Shown: positions 7,749 to 15,372, counted from the stretch's first letter. The stretch is DNA of 22,220 bases from CAYPKW01 sp964411425 (GCA_964411425.1 CAYPKW010000038.1:1-22220), one strand, 5' to 3'. The notes: generated from the letters alone by a model not told the origin. Program-made: numbers and translations.

Positions 7749-8114
7749 ATGGCGCAAGGTACGGAATTGATCGCGCGACGCCGGCGCCGGGTGCGCGCCG
7801 AGATCGCGCGTAAGTCGCGCGGCCGGCCGCGCTTGAGCGTGTTCCGCTCCGAGCGGCACATCTACGCGCAGGTAATCGACGACGGGCGCGGCGTCACCCT
7901 GGCGGCGGCCTCCAGCCTCGAAAAGGAGCTGCGCGCAGGGCTGCCGAAGGGCGGTGCCGACAAGGCGGCGGCGGGCGAGGTCGGCAAGCTGATCGCCAAA
8001 CGGGCGCTCGCCGCCGGCGTCAAGGTCGTGGTATTCGACCGCGGCGCCTACCTGTTTCATGGCCGGGTGAAGGCCCTGGCCGATGCCGCTCGCGAGGGCG
8101 GCCTGTCGTTCTAG
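7749..8114 (+). CDS. rplR: 50S ribosomal protein L18
   Basis: A 121-residue L18 that binds 5S rRNA together with L5. It has a basic N-terminal arm (IARRRRRVRAEI), then RPRLSVFRSERHIYAQVIDD, and the C-terminal VVFDRGAYLFHGRVKALADAAREGGLSF typical of the family. ATG 7749 follows the rplF stop by 4 bases. Confidence 0.97.
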   Translation: MAQGTELIARRRRRVRAEIARKSRGRPRLSVFRSERHIYAQVIDDGRGVTLAAASSLEKELRAGLPKGGADKAAAGEVGKLIAKRALAAGVKVVVFDRGAYLFHGRVKALADAAREGGLSF

Positions 8115-8124
8115 AGGGTGGTGG

Positions 8125-8679
8125 ATGGTAAGGACCGGGAGACCCGATCGTCGCGAGCGCAGCCGCGAGGACAGCGATCTCGTCGAGAAGCTGGTTAGCA
8201 TCAATCGCGTCGCCAAGGTGGTGAAGGGCGGCCGGCGCTTCGGCTTCGCGGCGCTGGTCGTGGTCGGCGACGGCAAGGGCCGCGCCGGGCACGGCGCCGG
8301 CAAGGCGCGCGAGGTGCCGGAGGCGATCCGCAAGGCAACCGAGCAGGCCAAGCGCCACATGGTGCGCGTGCCGCTGCGCGAAGGGCGCACGCTGCACCAC
8401 GACGTGAACGGGCGGTACGGCGCCGGTCACGTCGTGCTGCGCGCCGCTAGGCCCGGCACCGGCATCATCGCCGGCGGTCCCGTTCGTGCCATCTTCGAGG
8501 CGCTCGGCGTCGCCGACGTGGTGGCCAAGTCGGTCGGCACCTCGAACCCGCACAACATGATCAAGGCGGCCTTCCAGGCGCTCGCCGCCAGCAGCTCGCC
8601 GCGCAGCGTGGCCGCGCGCCGCGGCAAGCGCGTGGGCGACATCATGGGCCGGCGCGACAGCGGCGAGCCGAAGGAGTAG
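8125..8679 (+). CDS. rpsE: 30S ribosomal protein S5
   Basis: A 184-residue S5. The N-terminal double-stranded-RNA-binding-like domain contains LVSINRVAKVVKGGRRFGFAAL (about residues 22-43), which includes the loop linked to spectinomycin sensitivity. The C-terminal domain carries GTGIIAGGPVRAIFEALGV and VGTSNPHNMIKA. S5 acts in mRNA entry and decoding fidelity. ATG 8125 is preceded by GAGGGTGG. The N terminus is slightly shorter than in some alphaproteobacterial homologues, and the order of domains is intact. Confidence 0.97.
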   Translation: MVRTGRPDRRERSREDSDLVEKLVSINRVAKVVKGGRRFGFAALVVVGDGKGRAGHGAGKAREVPEAIRKATEQAKRHMVRVPLREGRTLHHDVNGRYGAGHVVLRAARPGTGIIAGGPVRAIFEALGVADVVAKSVGTSNPHNMIKAAFQALAASSSPRSVAARRGKRVGDIMGRRDSGEPKE

Positions 8680-8683
8680 CATG

Positions 8684-8881
8684 ATGGTCGAGCACGGCGG
8701 GCCGACTTTGCGGGTCACCCAGATCGCCAGCCCGATCGGCCGCACGAAAGACCAGCGCGTGGCGCTGATCGGCCTCGGGCTCAACAAGATCCGGCGCAGC
8801 CGGGTGCTGCGGGACACGCCGGCCGTGCGCGGCATGATCGGCAAGGTGCATCATTTGGTGCGGGTGGAGCCGGCGCCCTGA
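8684..8881 (+). CDS. rpmD: 50S ribosomal protein L30
   Basis: A small L30 of 65 residues. The core LRVTQIASPIGR, GLGLNKIRRSRVLRDTP and GMIGKVHHLVRV covers the whole family fold. There are adjacent ATGs at 8681 and 8684. AAGGAG at 8671-8676 has better spacing to 8684, so that start is listed, but the other would add only one Met. It sits between rpsE and rplO as in other bacteria. Confidence 0.95.
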   Translation: MVEHGGPTLRVTQIASPIGRTKDQRVALIGLGLNKIRRSRVLRDTPAVRGMIGKVHHLVRVEPAP

Positions 8882-8912
8882 ATCCCGCGCCCCCTCGAGG
8901 ATCGGACGAACC

Positions 8913-9392
8913 ATGAAGCTGAACCAACTGTCGGACAATCCGGGGTCGCGCAAGGCGCGCATGCGCGTCGGCCGCGGCATCGGCTCGGGCAAGGGCAAGA
9001 CGGGCGGGCGCGGCGGCAAGGGCCAGACCGCGCGTACCGGCGTGGCGCTCAACGGTTTCGAGGGCGGCCAGATGCCGCTGTTCCGGCGCCTGCCCAAGCG
9101 CGGTTTCAAGAACCTGTTCCGGCGCCATTACGCGATCGTCAACCTCGGCGGGCTGCAGCGGGCGATCGAGGCGGGCCGCCTCGATCCGGCCGTCACGGTG
9201 ACCGCGGCCACGCTGGTTGCGGCCGGCCTCGTCCGGCGCCAGCGCGACGGCGTGCGCCTGCTGGCGAAGGGCGAGATCAAGAGCAAGCTTGCGGTCGAGG
9301 TGGCGGGCGCCTCCAAATCCGCCATCGCCGCAGTCGAGAAGGCGGGCGGCACGGTGCGGGTTGAGACGCCGGCCGCGCCGGACAAGGCGTAG
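8913..9392 (+). CDS. rplO: 50S ribosomal protein L15
   Basis: A 159-residue L15 with the glycine- and lysine-rich N-terminal arm that threads into 23S rRNA (RVGRGIGSGKGKTGGRGGKG, residues 19-38), then GFEGGQMPLFRRLPKRGF and a globular C-terminal domain with LLAKGEIKSKLAVEV and AVEKAGGTV. A 31-base gap after rpmD contains GAGGATCGGA as the ribosome binding site. secY follows 3 bases after the stop. Confidence 0.97.
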   Translation: MKLNQLSDNPGSRKARMRVGRGIGSGKGKTGGRGGKGQTARTGVALNGFEGGQMPLFRRLPKRGFKNLFRRHYAIVNLGGLQRAIEAGRLDPAVTVTAATLVAAGLVRRQRDGVRLLAKGEIKSKLAVEVAGASKSAIAAVEKAGGTVRVETPAAPDKA

Positions 9393-9395
9393 CGC

Positions 9396-10739
9396 ATGGC
9401 CTCCGCCGCCGAACAACTCGCCGCCAACATCAACTTCGGCGCCTTTGCCAAGGCGACCGAGCTGAAGAACCGCCTGTGGTTTACTCTGGGCGCTCTCGTC
9501 GTCTATCGCCTCGGCACCTACATTCCGCTGCCGGGCATCGACCCGGCGGCCATGGCCCAGCTGTTCCAGCAACATGGCGGGGGCATCCTCGGCATGTTCG
9601 ACATGTTCGCGGGCGGAGCCCTCAGGCGCATGACGATCTTCGCCCTCAACATCATGCCGTATATCTCGGCCTCCATCATCATTCAGCTTCTGTCCAGCGT
9701 GTCGCCGACGCTCGATGCCCTGAAGAAGGAAGGCGAGGCGGGCCGCAAGAAGATCAACCAGTACACCCGCATGGGGACCGTGCTGCTGGCCACGGTGCAG
9801 GGCTATGGCATCGCCGTGGGCCTCGAGGGCATGCAGGGACCCGGCGGCGGCGCCGTCATCGATCCCGGGCTGTTCTTCCGGCTCACCACCGTGGTGACCC
9901 TGGTGGGCGGCACGATCTTCCTGATGTGGCTTGGCGAGCAGGTCACGGCGCGCGGCGTCGGCAACGGCATTTCGCTCGTCATATTTTCCGGTATCGTGGC
10001 GAACCTGCCGAGCGCGCTTGTGCGGACCCTGGAGCTGGGCCGCACCGGGGCGCTGTCCACGCTGTTGATCATCGTGCTGTTCATCATGGCGGTGGCCGTG
10101 ATCGGCGGTATCGTGTTCTTCGAGCGAGCGCAGCGGCGCATCGTCGTGCAGTACCCGAAGCGGCAGGTGGGTGCCCGCATGTTCGGCGGCGACAGCTCAC
10201 ACCTGCCGTTGAAGCTCAACAGCTCCGGTGTGATTCCGCCGATCTTCGCCAGCTCGCTGCTGCTCCTGCCGCTCACGGTGGCCGGTTTCAGCGGCACGCA
10301 GGGACCGGAATGGCTGCAGGCGATCATCGTCTATTTGGGTCGCGGGCAGCCGATCTACCTGGCGCTGTACTTGTCGCTGATCGTCTTTTTCGCCTTCTTC
10401 TATACCGCCGTCGTGTTCAATCCGGCGGACACGGCCGAGAATCTGAAAAAGTACGGCGGCTTCATCCCCGGCATCCGGCCGGGCAAGAACACGGCCGAGT
10501 ATCTCGATTACGTGCTGACGCGGCTCACCGTGGTGGGGGCCATCTACTTGGCGGTCGTCTGCCTGCTGCCGGAGCTCCTCATCTCGCAGTACGCCTTGCC
10601 GTTCTATTTCGGGGGCACCAGCCTGCTGATCGTGGTCTCGGTGACCATGGACACGGTGGCGCAGATCCATTCGCATCTGCTGGCGCACCAGTATGAAGGA
10701 TTGATCAAGAAGACCAAGCTCAGGGGCCGGCGCGGATGA
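9396..10739 (+). CDS. secY: Protein translocase channel subunit SecY
   Basis: A 447-residue integral membrane protein with about ten hydrophobic helices, the usual SecY size. It opens ahead of TM1 with KNRLWFTLGALVVYRLGTYIPLPGID, then the plug region and TM2 with MFAGGALRRMTIFALNIMPYISASIIIQLL. Later conserved blocks are GNGISLVIFSGI, YPKRQVG, LPLKLNSSGVIPPIFASS and the cytosolic loop GFIPGIRPGK. SecY forms the plasma-membrane pore with SecE and SecG. Its stop overlaps the adk start. Confidence 0.98.
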   Translation: MASAAEQLAANINFGAFAKATELKNRLWFTLGALVVYRLGTYIPLPGIDPAAMAQLFQQHGGGILGMFDMFAGGALRRMTIFALNIMPYISASIIIQLLSSVSPTLDALKKEGEAGRKKINQYTRMGTVLLATVQGYGIAVGLEGMQGPGGGAVIDPGLFFRLTTVVTLVGGTIFLMWLGEQVTARGVGNGISLVIFSGIVANLPSALVRTLELGRTGALSTLLIIVLFIMAVAVIGGIVFFERAQRRIVVQYPKRQVGARMFGGDSSHLPLKLNSSGVIPPIFASSLLLLPLTVAGFSGTQGPEWLQAIIVYLGRGQPIYLALYLSLIVFFAFFYTAVVFNPADTAENLKKYGGFIPGIRPGKNTAEYLDYVLTRLTVVGAIYLAVVCLLPELLISQYALPFYFGGTSLLIVVSVTMDTVAQIHSHLLAHQYEGLIKKTKLRGRRG

Positions 10740-11395
10740 ATGTCATCCTGCTGGGCCCGCCGGGCGCCGGTAAGGGGACGCAAGCCAAGCGGTTGGCGGA
10801 CGCCGTCGGCGTGGTGCAGCTCGCCACGGGCGACATGCTGCGCGCGGCGGTGGCGTCCGGCTCGGCACTCGGCCGCCAGGCCAAGAAGGTGATGGACGCG
10901 GGCCGGCTCATGCCCGACGACATCATCATCCGCATGATCGGCGAGCGCATCGCGGCGCCCGACTGCAAGACGGGATTCGTACTGGACGGCTTTCCCCGCA
11001 CCGTGAAGCAGGCGGCTGCCCTCGATGATCTTCTAGCCGAGCGCGGCCGACGCATCGATCGGGTCATCGAGATCGGCGTGGACGAGAAGGCGCTCATCGA
11101 GCGCATCGCCGGGCGTTTCAGCTGCGCCAACTGCGGGGCGGGCTATCACGACCAGTTCCAGCGCCCCAAGGTCGAGGGGGTCTGCGACCGCTGCGGGGCG
11201 ACCGAGTTCAAGCGGCGCGGCGACGACAATGCCGAGACCGTCAAGGTGAGGCTGGAGGCCTATCGCGCCCAAACCGCCCCGATTCTGCCCTATTACCGGG
11301 ACCGGGGGCTCTTGGCCAGGGTCGACGGTATGGCCGCGCCGGACGAGGTCGGCCGGCAGATCGAGGCGGCGCTTGGCGGGGTTGGAGGGCGTTGA
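10736..11395 (+). CDS. adk: Adenylate kinase, zinc-binding long form
   Basis: A 219-residue adenylate kinase, interconverting ATP, ADP and AMP. The P-loop GPPGAGKGT is at residues 7-15 and the AMP-site signature is FVLDGFPRT (about 81-89). The long LID carries a four-cysteine zinc site (C130, C133, C150, C153: CANC...CDRC). The start overlaps the secY stop (ATGA at 10736-10739). The final TGA (11393-11395) lies inside the -35 box of the downstream rpsM promoter. Confidence 0.98.
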   Translation: MNVILLGPPGAGKGTQAKRLADAVGVVQLATGDMLRAAVASGSALGRQAKKVMDAGRLMPDDIIIRMIGERIAAPDCKTGFVLDGFPRTVKQAAALDDLLAERGRRIDRVIEIGVDEKALIERIAGRFSCANCGAGYHDQFQRPKVEGVCDRCGATEFKRRGDDNAETVKVRLEAYRAQTAPILPYYRDRGLLARVDGMAAPDEVGRQIEAALGGVGGR

Positions 11396-11419
11396 CTTGC
11401 GGGCCGAGGCCCCTATAAT
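11392..11419 (+). promoter_or_regulatory. Sigma70-type promoter for rpsM-rpsK-rpoA-rplQ
   Basis: TTGACT (11392-11397) and a perfect TATAAT (11414-11419) are separated by 16 bases. This is the only consensus-like housekeeping promoter I see in the window. The -35 box overlaps the adk stop codon. The predicted transcription start is near 11426, giving a leader of about 66 bases before rpsM. The -10 box sits inside the loop of a 12-bp dyad (separate entry). Confidence 0.8.
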
Positions 11420-11435
11420 GCCCGGCCTCGGCCCG
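11400..11435. promoter_or_regulatory. 12-bp perfect dyad enclosing the rpsM -10 box
   Basis: CGGGCCGAGGCC at 11400-11411 is the exact reverse complement of GGCCTCGGCCCG at 11424-11435, with a 12-base centre holding TATAAT. It could be an operator, or in transcripts reading through from adk it could fold as a GC-rich hairpin. No T-run follows, so it is not a classical terminator. Confidence 0.6.
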
Positions 11436-11458
11436 GGCCCCTCGGGCCGAGCGTCTTT
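11427..11458 (+). promoter_or_regulatory. Leader hairpin at the 5' end of the rpsM transcript
   Basis: CTCGGCCCG (11427-11435) pairs perfectly over 9 bp with CGGGCCGAG (11443-11451) across a 7-base loop. The short T-rich stretch TCTTT (11454-11458) follows, making it attenuator-like but weak. The stem starts about one base after the predicted transcription start. It shares its left arm with the upstream dyad, so the two structures are mutually exclusive. Confidence 0.6.
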
Positions 11459-11491
11459 GCGCGTCCGCGCGCTTTAGCAGGAGAACGTGAG

Positions 11492-11869
11492 TTGGCGCGA
11501 ATCGCCGGTGTGAACATTCCCACCCAGAAGCGGGTGTTGGTCGCCTTGACGTATATCTTCGGCATCGGCGGCACCAGGGCCCGGAGCATTTGCGAGAAGG
11601 TCGGCATTCCGCCCGAGCGGCGCGTCAGTCAAATGACCGACGACGAGGTGGCGCGCGTTCGCGAGGTCATCGACCGCGAGTATCATGTGGAAGGCGACCT
11701 GCGCCGCGAGGTGGCCATGAACATCAAGCGTCTGATGGACCTGGGCTGCTACCGGGGCCTGCGCCACCGCAAGGGGCTGCCGGTGCGCGGCCAGCGCACC
11801 CACACCAACGCGCGGACCCGAAAGGGCCCCGCCCGCGCCATCGCGGGCAAGAAAAGGACCACGGTTTAG
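11492..11869 (+). CDS. rpsM: 30S ribosomal protein S13 (TTG start)
   Basis: A 125-residue S13: MARIAGVNIPTQKRV, a helix-two-turn-helix region with TYIFGIGGTRAR, and the basic C-terminal tail RGQRTHTNARTRKGP that contacts tRNA. S13 forms the B1 bridges with L5 and the 23S rRNA. The family N terminus MARIAGV requires the TTG at 11492, because no in-frame ATG or GTG lies near. AGGAG at 11479-11483, 8 bases away, supports it. It is the first gene of the alpha cluster. Confidence 0.96.
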   Translation: MARIAGVNIPTQKRVLVALTYIFGIGGTRARSICEKVGIPPERRVSQMTDDEVARVREVIDREYHVEGDLRREVAMNIKRLMDLGCYRGLRHRKGLPVRGQRTHTNARTRKGPARAIAGKKRTTV

Positions 11870-11899
11870 CGCGCCCGGAACTACTGAATAGGAATCAGC

Positions 11900-12295
11900 A
11901 TGGCCACGACGACGACTGCACCGCGTGCGCGGCGCCGGGAGCGCAAGAATATCACTTCCGGCGTGGCGCATGTGAACGCCAGCTTCAACAACACCATCAT
12001 CACGATCACCGATGCCCAGGGCAACGCCATCGCCTGGTCGTCCTCGGGCAGCCTCGGATTCAAGGGTTCGCGCAAGTCGACGCCCTACGCGGCGCAGGTG
12101 GCCGCCGATGCCGTCGCGCGCAAGGCGATGGAGCATGGCGTCAAGGTCCTCGAGGTCGAGGTCAAGGGTCCCGGGTCGGGGCGCGAGTCCGCCCTGCGCG
12201 CGTTGCAGGCGGCGGGCTTCACCATCACGTCGATCAAGGACGTGACCCCGGTCCCGCACAACGGGTGCCGGCCGCCCAAGCGGCGCCGGGTGTAG
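11900..12295 (+). CDS. rpsK: 30S ribosomal protein S11
   Basis: A 131-residue S11. It contains NITSGVAHVNASFNNTIITITD, the central GFKGSRKSTPYAAQ, GPGSGRESALRAL, and the conserved C terminus PVPHNGCRPPKRRRV. The Asn in that tail is a known isoaspartate site in E. coli S11. S11 binds 16S rRNA in the platform near the E site. It lies 30 bases after rpsM; AGGA precedes the ATG. Confidence 0.98.
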   Translation: MATTTTAPRARRRERKNITSGVAHVNASFNNTIITITDAQGNAIAWSSSGSLGFKGSRKSTPYAAQVAADAVARKAMEHGVKVLEVEVKGPGSGRESALRALQAAGFTITSIKDVTPVPHNGCRPPKRRRV

Positions 12296-12315
12296 CCGAG
12301 GCGATATCGCGCGCT

Positions 12316-12399
12316 GGGGCGCGCCCTCCTCGGCGCCCCGGTCGGCATGGCTGCCCCAAGGGGGCGAGATCGATTGGTCGGCGAGGAAACCGCCGAACC
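12316..12399 (+). promoter_or_regulatory. Structured leader between rpsK and rpoA
   Basis: The 125-base gap 12296-12420 is the longest inside the ribosomal cluster and has three small hairpin candidates. GGGGCGC 12316-12322 pairs with GCGCCCC 12333-12339; GCCCC 12353-12357 with GGGGC 12361-12365; GGTCGGCG 12376-12383 with CGCCGAACC 12391-12399 (one bulged A). No T-run follows any. rpsD occupies this place in E. coli but is absent here. A regulatory role is a guess. Confidence 0.4.
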
Positions 12400-12420
12400 G
12401 CTGGTTTACGGGAGACTGCG

Positions 12421-13452
12421 ATGAAATCCGATCCCGCCATTCAAAGGAATTGGACCGAGCTCATCAAGCCGGCCAAGCTCGACATCGAATCGGGTCCCGA
12501 CCCGCAGCGCGAGGCAACCGTGGTGGCCGAGCCGCTGGAGCGCGGCTTCGGGCTGACGCTCGGCAACGCGCTGCGTCGCGTGCTGATGTCTTCGCTGCAC
12601 GGGGCGGCGGTCACGTCGGTGCACATCGACGGGGTGCTGCACGAGTTCTCCTCGATTCCCGGTGTGCGCGAGGACGTGACTGATATCGTGCTCAATATCA
12701 AGTCGATCGCCCTCAGGATGCACGGCGAGGGGCCGAAACGCATGCGCCTGCGCGCCGAGGGCCCGGGCGAGGTGACTGCCGTGATGATCGAGACCGGGCA
12801 CGACATCCAGATCATGAACCCGGACCTGGTGCTGTGCACGCTCGACCAGGGAGCGAAGCTCAACATGGAGTTCACGGTCGAGGGCGGCAAGGGCTACGTC
12901 GCCGGATCGCTGAGCCGTCCGGAGGACGCGCCGATCGGCCTCATCCCGATCGACGCCCTGTACAGCCCGGTGCGTAAGGTGACGTACCGCGTCGAGAACA
13001 CGCGCGTCGGCCAGCAGACCGACTATGACAAGCTCATGATGCAGATCGAGACCGACGGCACGGTGACGCCCGAGGACGCGGTCGCCTATGCCGCGCGCAT
13101 TCTGCAGGATCAGCTCCAGCTCTTCATCAACTTCGAGGAACCGAAGGCGGTGAGCGAGGAGGCGCGCGCGGCCGAGCCGCCGTTCAACAAGAACCTGCTG
13201 CGCAAGGTGGACGAGCTCGAGCTCAGCGTGCGCTCCGCCAACTGCCTGAAGAACGACAACATCGTCTACATCGGCGACCTCGTGCAGAAGAGCGAGGCGG
13301 AAATGCTGCGGACGCCCAACTTCGGCCGCAAGTCGTTGAACGAAATCAAGGAAGTGCTGACCCAGATGGGCCTGCATCTCGGCATGGAGATTACCGGCTG
13401 GCCGCCCGAGAATATCGAGGAGATGGCGCGCCGGATCGACGAGCCGTACTGA
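12421..13452 (+). CDS. rpoA: RNA polymerase alpha subunit
   Basis: A 343-residue alpha subunit. The N-terminal domain (about residues 20-240) carries the assembly motif GFGLTLGNALRRVLMSSL and the later GYVAGSLSRPEDAPIGLIPIDALYSPVRKV. After a linker, the C-terminal domain has LELSVRSANCLKNDNI and TPNFGRKSLNEIKEVL. Arg271 is the counterpart of the E. coli UP-element contact R265. It dimerises to nucleate RNA polymerase assembly. GGGAG at 12410-12414 serves the ATG at 12421; the frame is open far upstream, but only this start gives the family N terminus. Confidence 0.98.
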   Translation: MKSDPAIQRNWTELIKPAKLDIESGPDPQREATVVAEPLERGFGLTLGNALRRVLMSSLHGAAVTSVHIDGVLHEFSSIPGVREDVTDIVLNIKSIALRMHGEGPKRMRLRAEGPGEVTAVMIETGHDIQIMNPDLVLCTLDQGAKLNMEFTVEGGKGYVAGSLSRPEDAPIGLIPIDALYSPVRKVTYRVENTRVGQQTDYDKLMMQIETDGTVTPEDAVAYAARILQDQLQLFINFEEPKAVSEEARAAEPPFNKNLLRKVDELELSVRSANCLKNDNIVYIGDLVQKSEAEMLRTPNFGRKSLNEIKEVLTQMGLHLGMEITGWPPENIEEMARRIDEPY

Positions 13453-13501
13453 GGCCGCAGCAGCCGCGAGGGGGCTGGGGCGAGGAGAGGAGAAGAGTTC
13501 G

Positions 13502-13927
13502 ATGCGCCATCGCATAGGCGGCCGCAAGCTCAACCGCACCAGCAGCCACCGCAGGGCGCTGTTCGCCAATATGGCGACGGCTTTGATCCAGCACGAGCAG
13601 ATCAAGACCACCTTGCCCAAGGCCAAGGAACTGCGCCCCTACGTCGAAAAGCTCATTACGCTCGGCAAGCGCGGCACGCTCCATGCGCGCCGCCAGGCGT
13701 TCGCGGCGCTGCGCGACGAGACCATGACGGCGAAGCTGTTCGGCCCGCTGGCGCAGCGCTACGCCAGCCGGCCCGGCGGGTACACGCGGGTCTTGAAGGC
13801 GGGGTTCCGCTACGGCGACCAGGCGCCGATGGCAATCATCGAGCTCGTCGATCGCGATCCGGCCGCCAAGGGCGAAGGGTCCAGGCCCGCGGCCGACGCG
13901 GCGGCGGAGGCCGGGACGCCGGCATGA
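13502..13927 (+). CDS. rplQ: 50S ribosomal protein L17
   Basis: A 141-residue L17. The family core is MRHRIGGRKLNRTSSHRRALFANMATALIQHEQIKTTLPKAKELRP-like at residues 1-46, followed by GGYTRVLKAGFRYGDQAPMAIIELVDR. The Ala/Gly-rich C-terminal extension of about 20 residues is common in alphaproteobacteria. A GAGGAGAGGAGAAG purine tract precedes the start. The TGA stop overlaps the ATG of the htrA-type gene by four bases. Confidence 0.97.
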   Translation: MRHRIGGRKLNRTSSHRRALFANMATALIQHEQIKTTLPKAKELRPYVEKLITLGKRGTLHARRQAFAALRDETMTAKLFGPLAQRYASRPGGYTRVLKAGFRYGDQAPMAIIELVDRDPAAKGEGSRPAADAAAEAGTPA

Positions 13928-15357
13928 CCGGCCGCGCCGGGCGCCTGGGCGCAGCGCTTTCTATCGCGGCGTTCCTCGCGCTCGCGGCGTTCCTCGCGCT
14001 GGCGCCGGCGCGTGGCGAGGAACAGTCGGTCCCACTCTCGCAGGCCGAGATCGAGCTGTCGTTCGCCCCGCTGGTCAAGAAAACCGCCCCCGCCGTGGTC
14101 AACATCTACACCCGGCGCGTGGTCGAAACCCGCGCGGTCTCGCCGCTGTTCGACGATTCCTTTTTCCGGCGCTTCTTCGGCGACAACTTCAGCTTCGGTT
14201 TGCCGTCGCGGCGCCTGCAGAACTCGCTCGGCTCCGGCGTCATCGTCGCCCCCGACGGGCTCATCGTGACCAACCGCCACCTCATCAAGGACAGCGACCA
14301 GATCACGGCGGTGCTGGACGACGGGCGCGAGTTCGACGCCAGGGTGGTGGCGAGCGAGGAGCGCGTCGATCTGGCGCTGCTCCGCATCGATCCTCGAGGC
14401 AAGCCGCTGCCGGCGCTGCAGTTGCGCGATTCCGACGAGCTGGAGGTGGGCGACCTGGTGCTGGCGATCGGCAACCCGTTCGGGGTCGGCCAGACGGTGA
14501 CCGGTGGCATCGTCTCGGCCCTGGCGCGCACCCACGTCGGCATCGCCGACTTCGGCTTCTTCATCCAGACCGACGCCGCGATCAACCCGGGCAATTCCGG
14601 CGGCGCCCTCGTCGCGATGGACGGCCGGCTGGTCGGCATCAACACGGCGATCTTCTCCGGCCGCGGCGGCGGCTCGATCGGCATCGGCTTCGCCATCCCG
14701 TCGAACATGGTGGCGGCGGTCATCGCCGCCGAGGCCGCCGGCGGCAAGCTGGTGCGCCCGTGGCTCGGCGTCGGCGGCCAGCCGCTGACGGCGGACCTTG
14801 CCGAGGGCCTGGGCCTCGAGCGTCCGGGCGGCGTCGTAATCAACGATCTCTATCCCGGCGGGCCGGCGGCCGAGGCCGGCGTCCGGCTCGGCGACGTGAT
14901 CGTGGCGTTGAATGGCCGCGAGGTGAGAGACCCCCAGGCCCTGCGTTTCCGCCTCGCCACTATGCCGGTCGGCAAGACGGCCAGCCTGACCGTGCTGCGG
15001 CGCGGCGAACGGCTCGAAGTGCCGGTGAATCTTGCCGCGCCGCCCGAGACGCCAAGCGAGGAAACCGTGCTGCAAGGCCGCCACGTGCTGGCCGGCGCCA
15101 CGGTGGCCAACCTGTCGCCGGCGCTGGCGGAGGATCTTGGCCTGAGCGGCGATTGGGCCGGCGTCGTCATCGCCGCGGTCAAGCGCGGCAGCCATGCCCA
15201 TCGCTCCGGCTTCGCGGCAGGCGACGTGTTGCTGAGCCTGAACGGCGAGCCGATCGGCGACGTGGCCGAGCTGCAGCGTCTCATCGCGCAGCCGGCGGGC
15301 GGCTGGGAGATCGCGTTCCGCCGCGCCGGCGAGGTGCGCAAGATAGTCGTCGGCTGA
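13924..15357 (+). CDS. Periplasmic trypsin-like serine protease, DegP/HtrA (Do) family
   Basis: A 477-residue exported protease. Residues 1-31 form a signal peptide with a hydrophobic stretch ALSIAAFLALAAFLALAPA, with cleavage probably near 30. The protease domain spans about 45-270, with the catalytic triad His119 (TNRHLI), Asp149 (DLALLRI) and Ser225 (GNSGG). Two PDZ domains follow (about 280-370 and 388-475). It likely degrades or refolds misfolded envelope proteins. The family usually has TNNH before the histidine, whereas here it is TNRH. The start overlaps rplQ (ATGA at 13924-13927), so it is expressed from the ribosomal operon at least in part. DegP versus DegQ cannot be told from sequence alone. 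Confidence 0.93.
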   Translation: MTGRAGRLGAALSIAAFLALAAFLALAPARGEEQSVPLSQAEIELSFAPLVKKTAPAVVNIYTRRVVETRAVSPLFDDSFFRRFFGDNFSFGLPSRRLQNSLGSGVIVAPDGLIVTNRHLIKDSDQITAVLDDGREFDARVVASEERVDLALLRIDPRGKPLPALQLRDSDELEVGDLVLAIGNPFGVGQTVTGGIVSALARTHVGIADFGFFIQTDAAINPGNSGGALVAMDGRLVGINTAIFSGRGGGSIGIGFAIPSNMVAAVIAAEAAGGKLVRPWLGVGGQPLTADLAEGLGLERPGGVVINDLYPGGPAAEAGVRLGDVIVALNGREVRDPQALRFRLATMPVGKTASLTVLRRGERLEVPVNLAAPPETPSEETVLQGRHVLAGATVANLSPALAEDLGLSGDWAGVVIAAVKRGSHAHRSGFAAGDVLLSLNGEPIGDVAELQRLIAQPAGGWEIAFRRAGEVRKIVVG

Positions 15358-15372
15358 TCCGGCCGAGGGCAC

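Noticed and set aside
11590..12420. Long + strand frame preceding rpoA
   Set aside because: It overlaps rpsM and rpsK out of frame; the rpoA family N terminus begins at 12421.
13453..13501. CAGCC / GGCTG pairing between rpoA and rplQ
   Set aside because: Only 5 bp in a GC-rich purine tract; such pairing is expected by chance, and the tract is better explained as the rplQ ribosome binding site.
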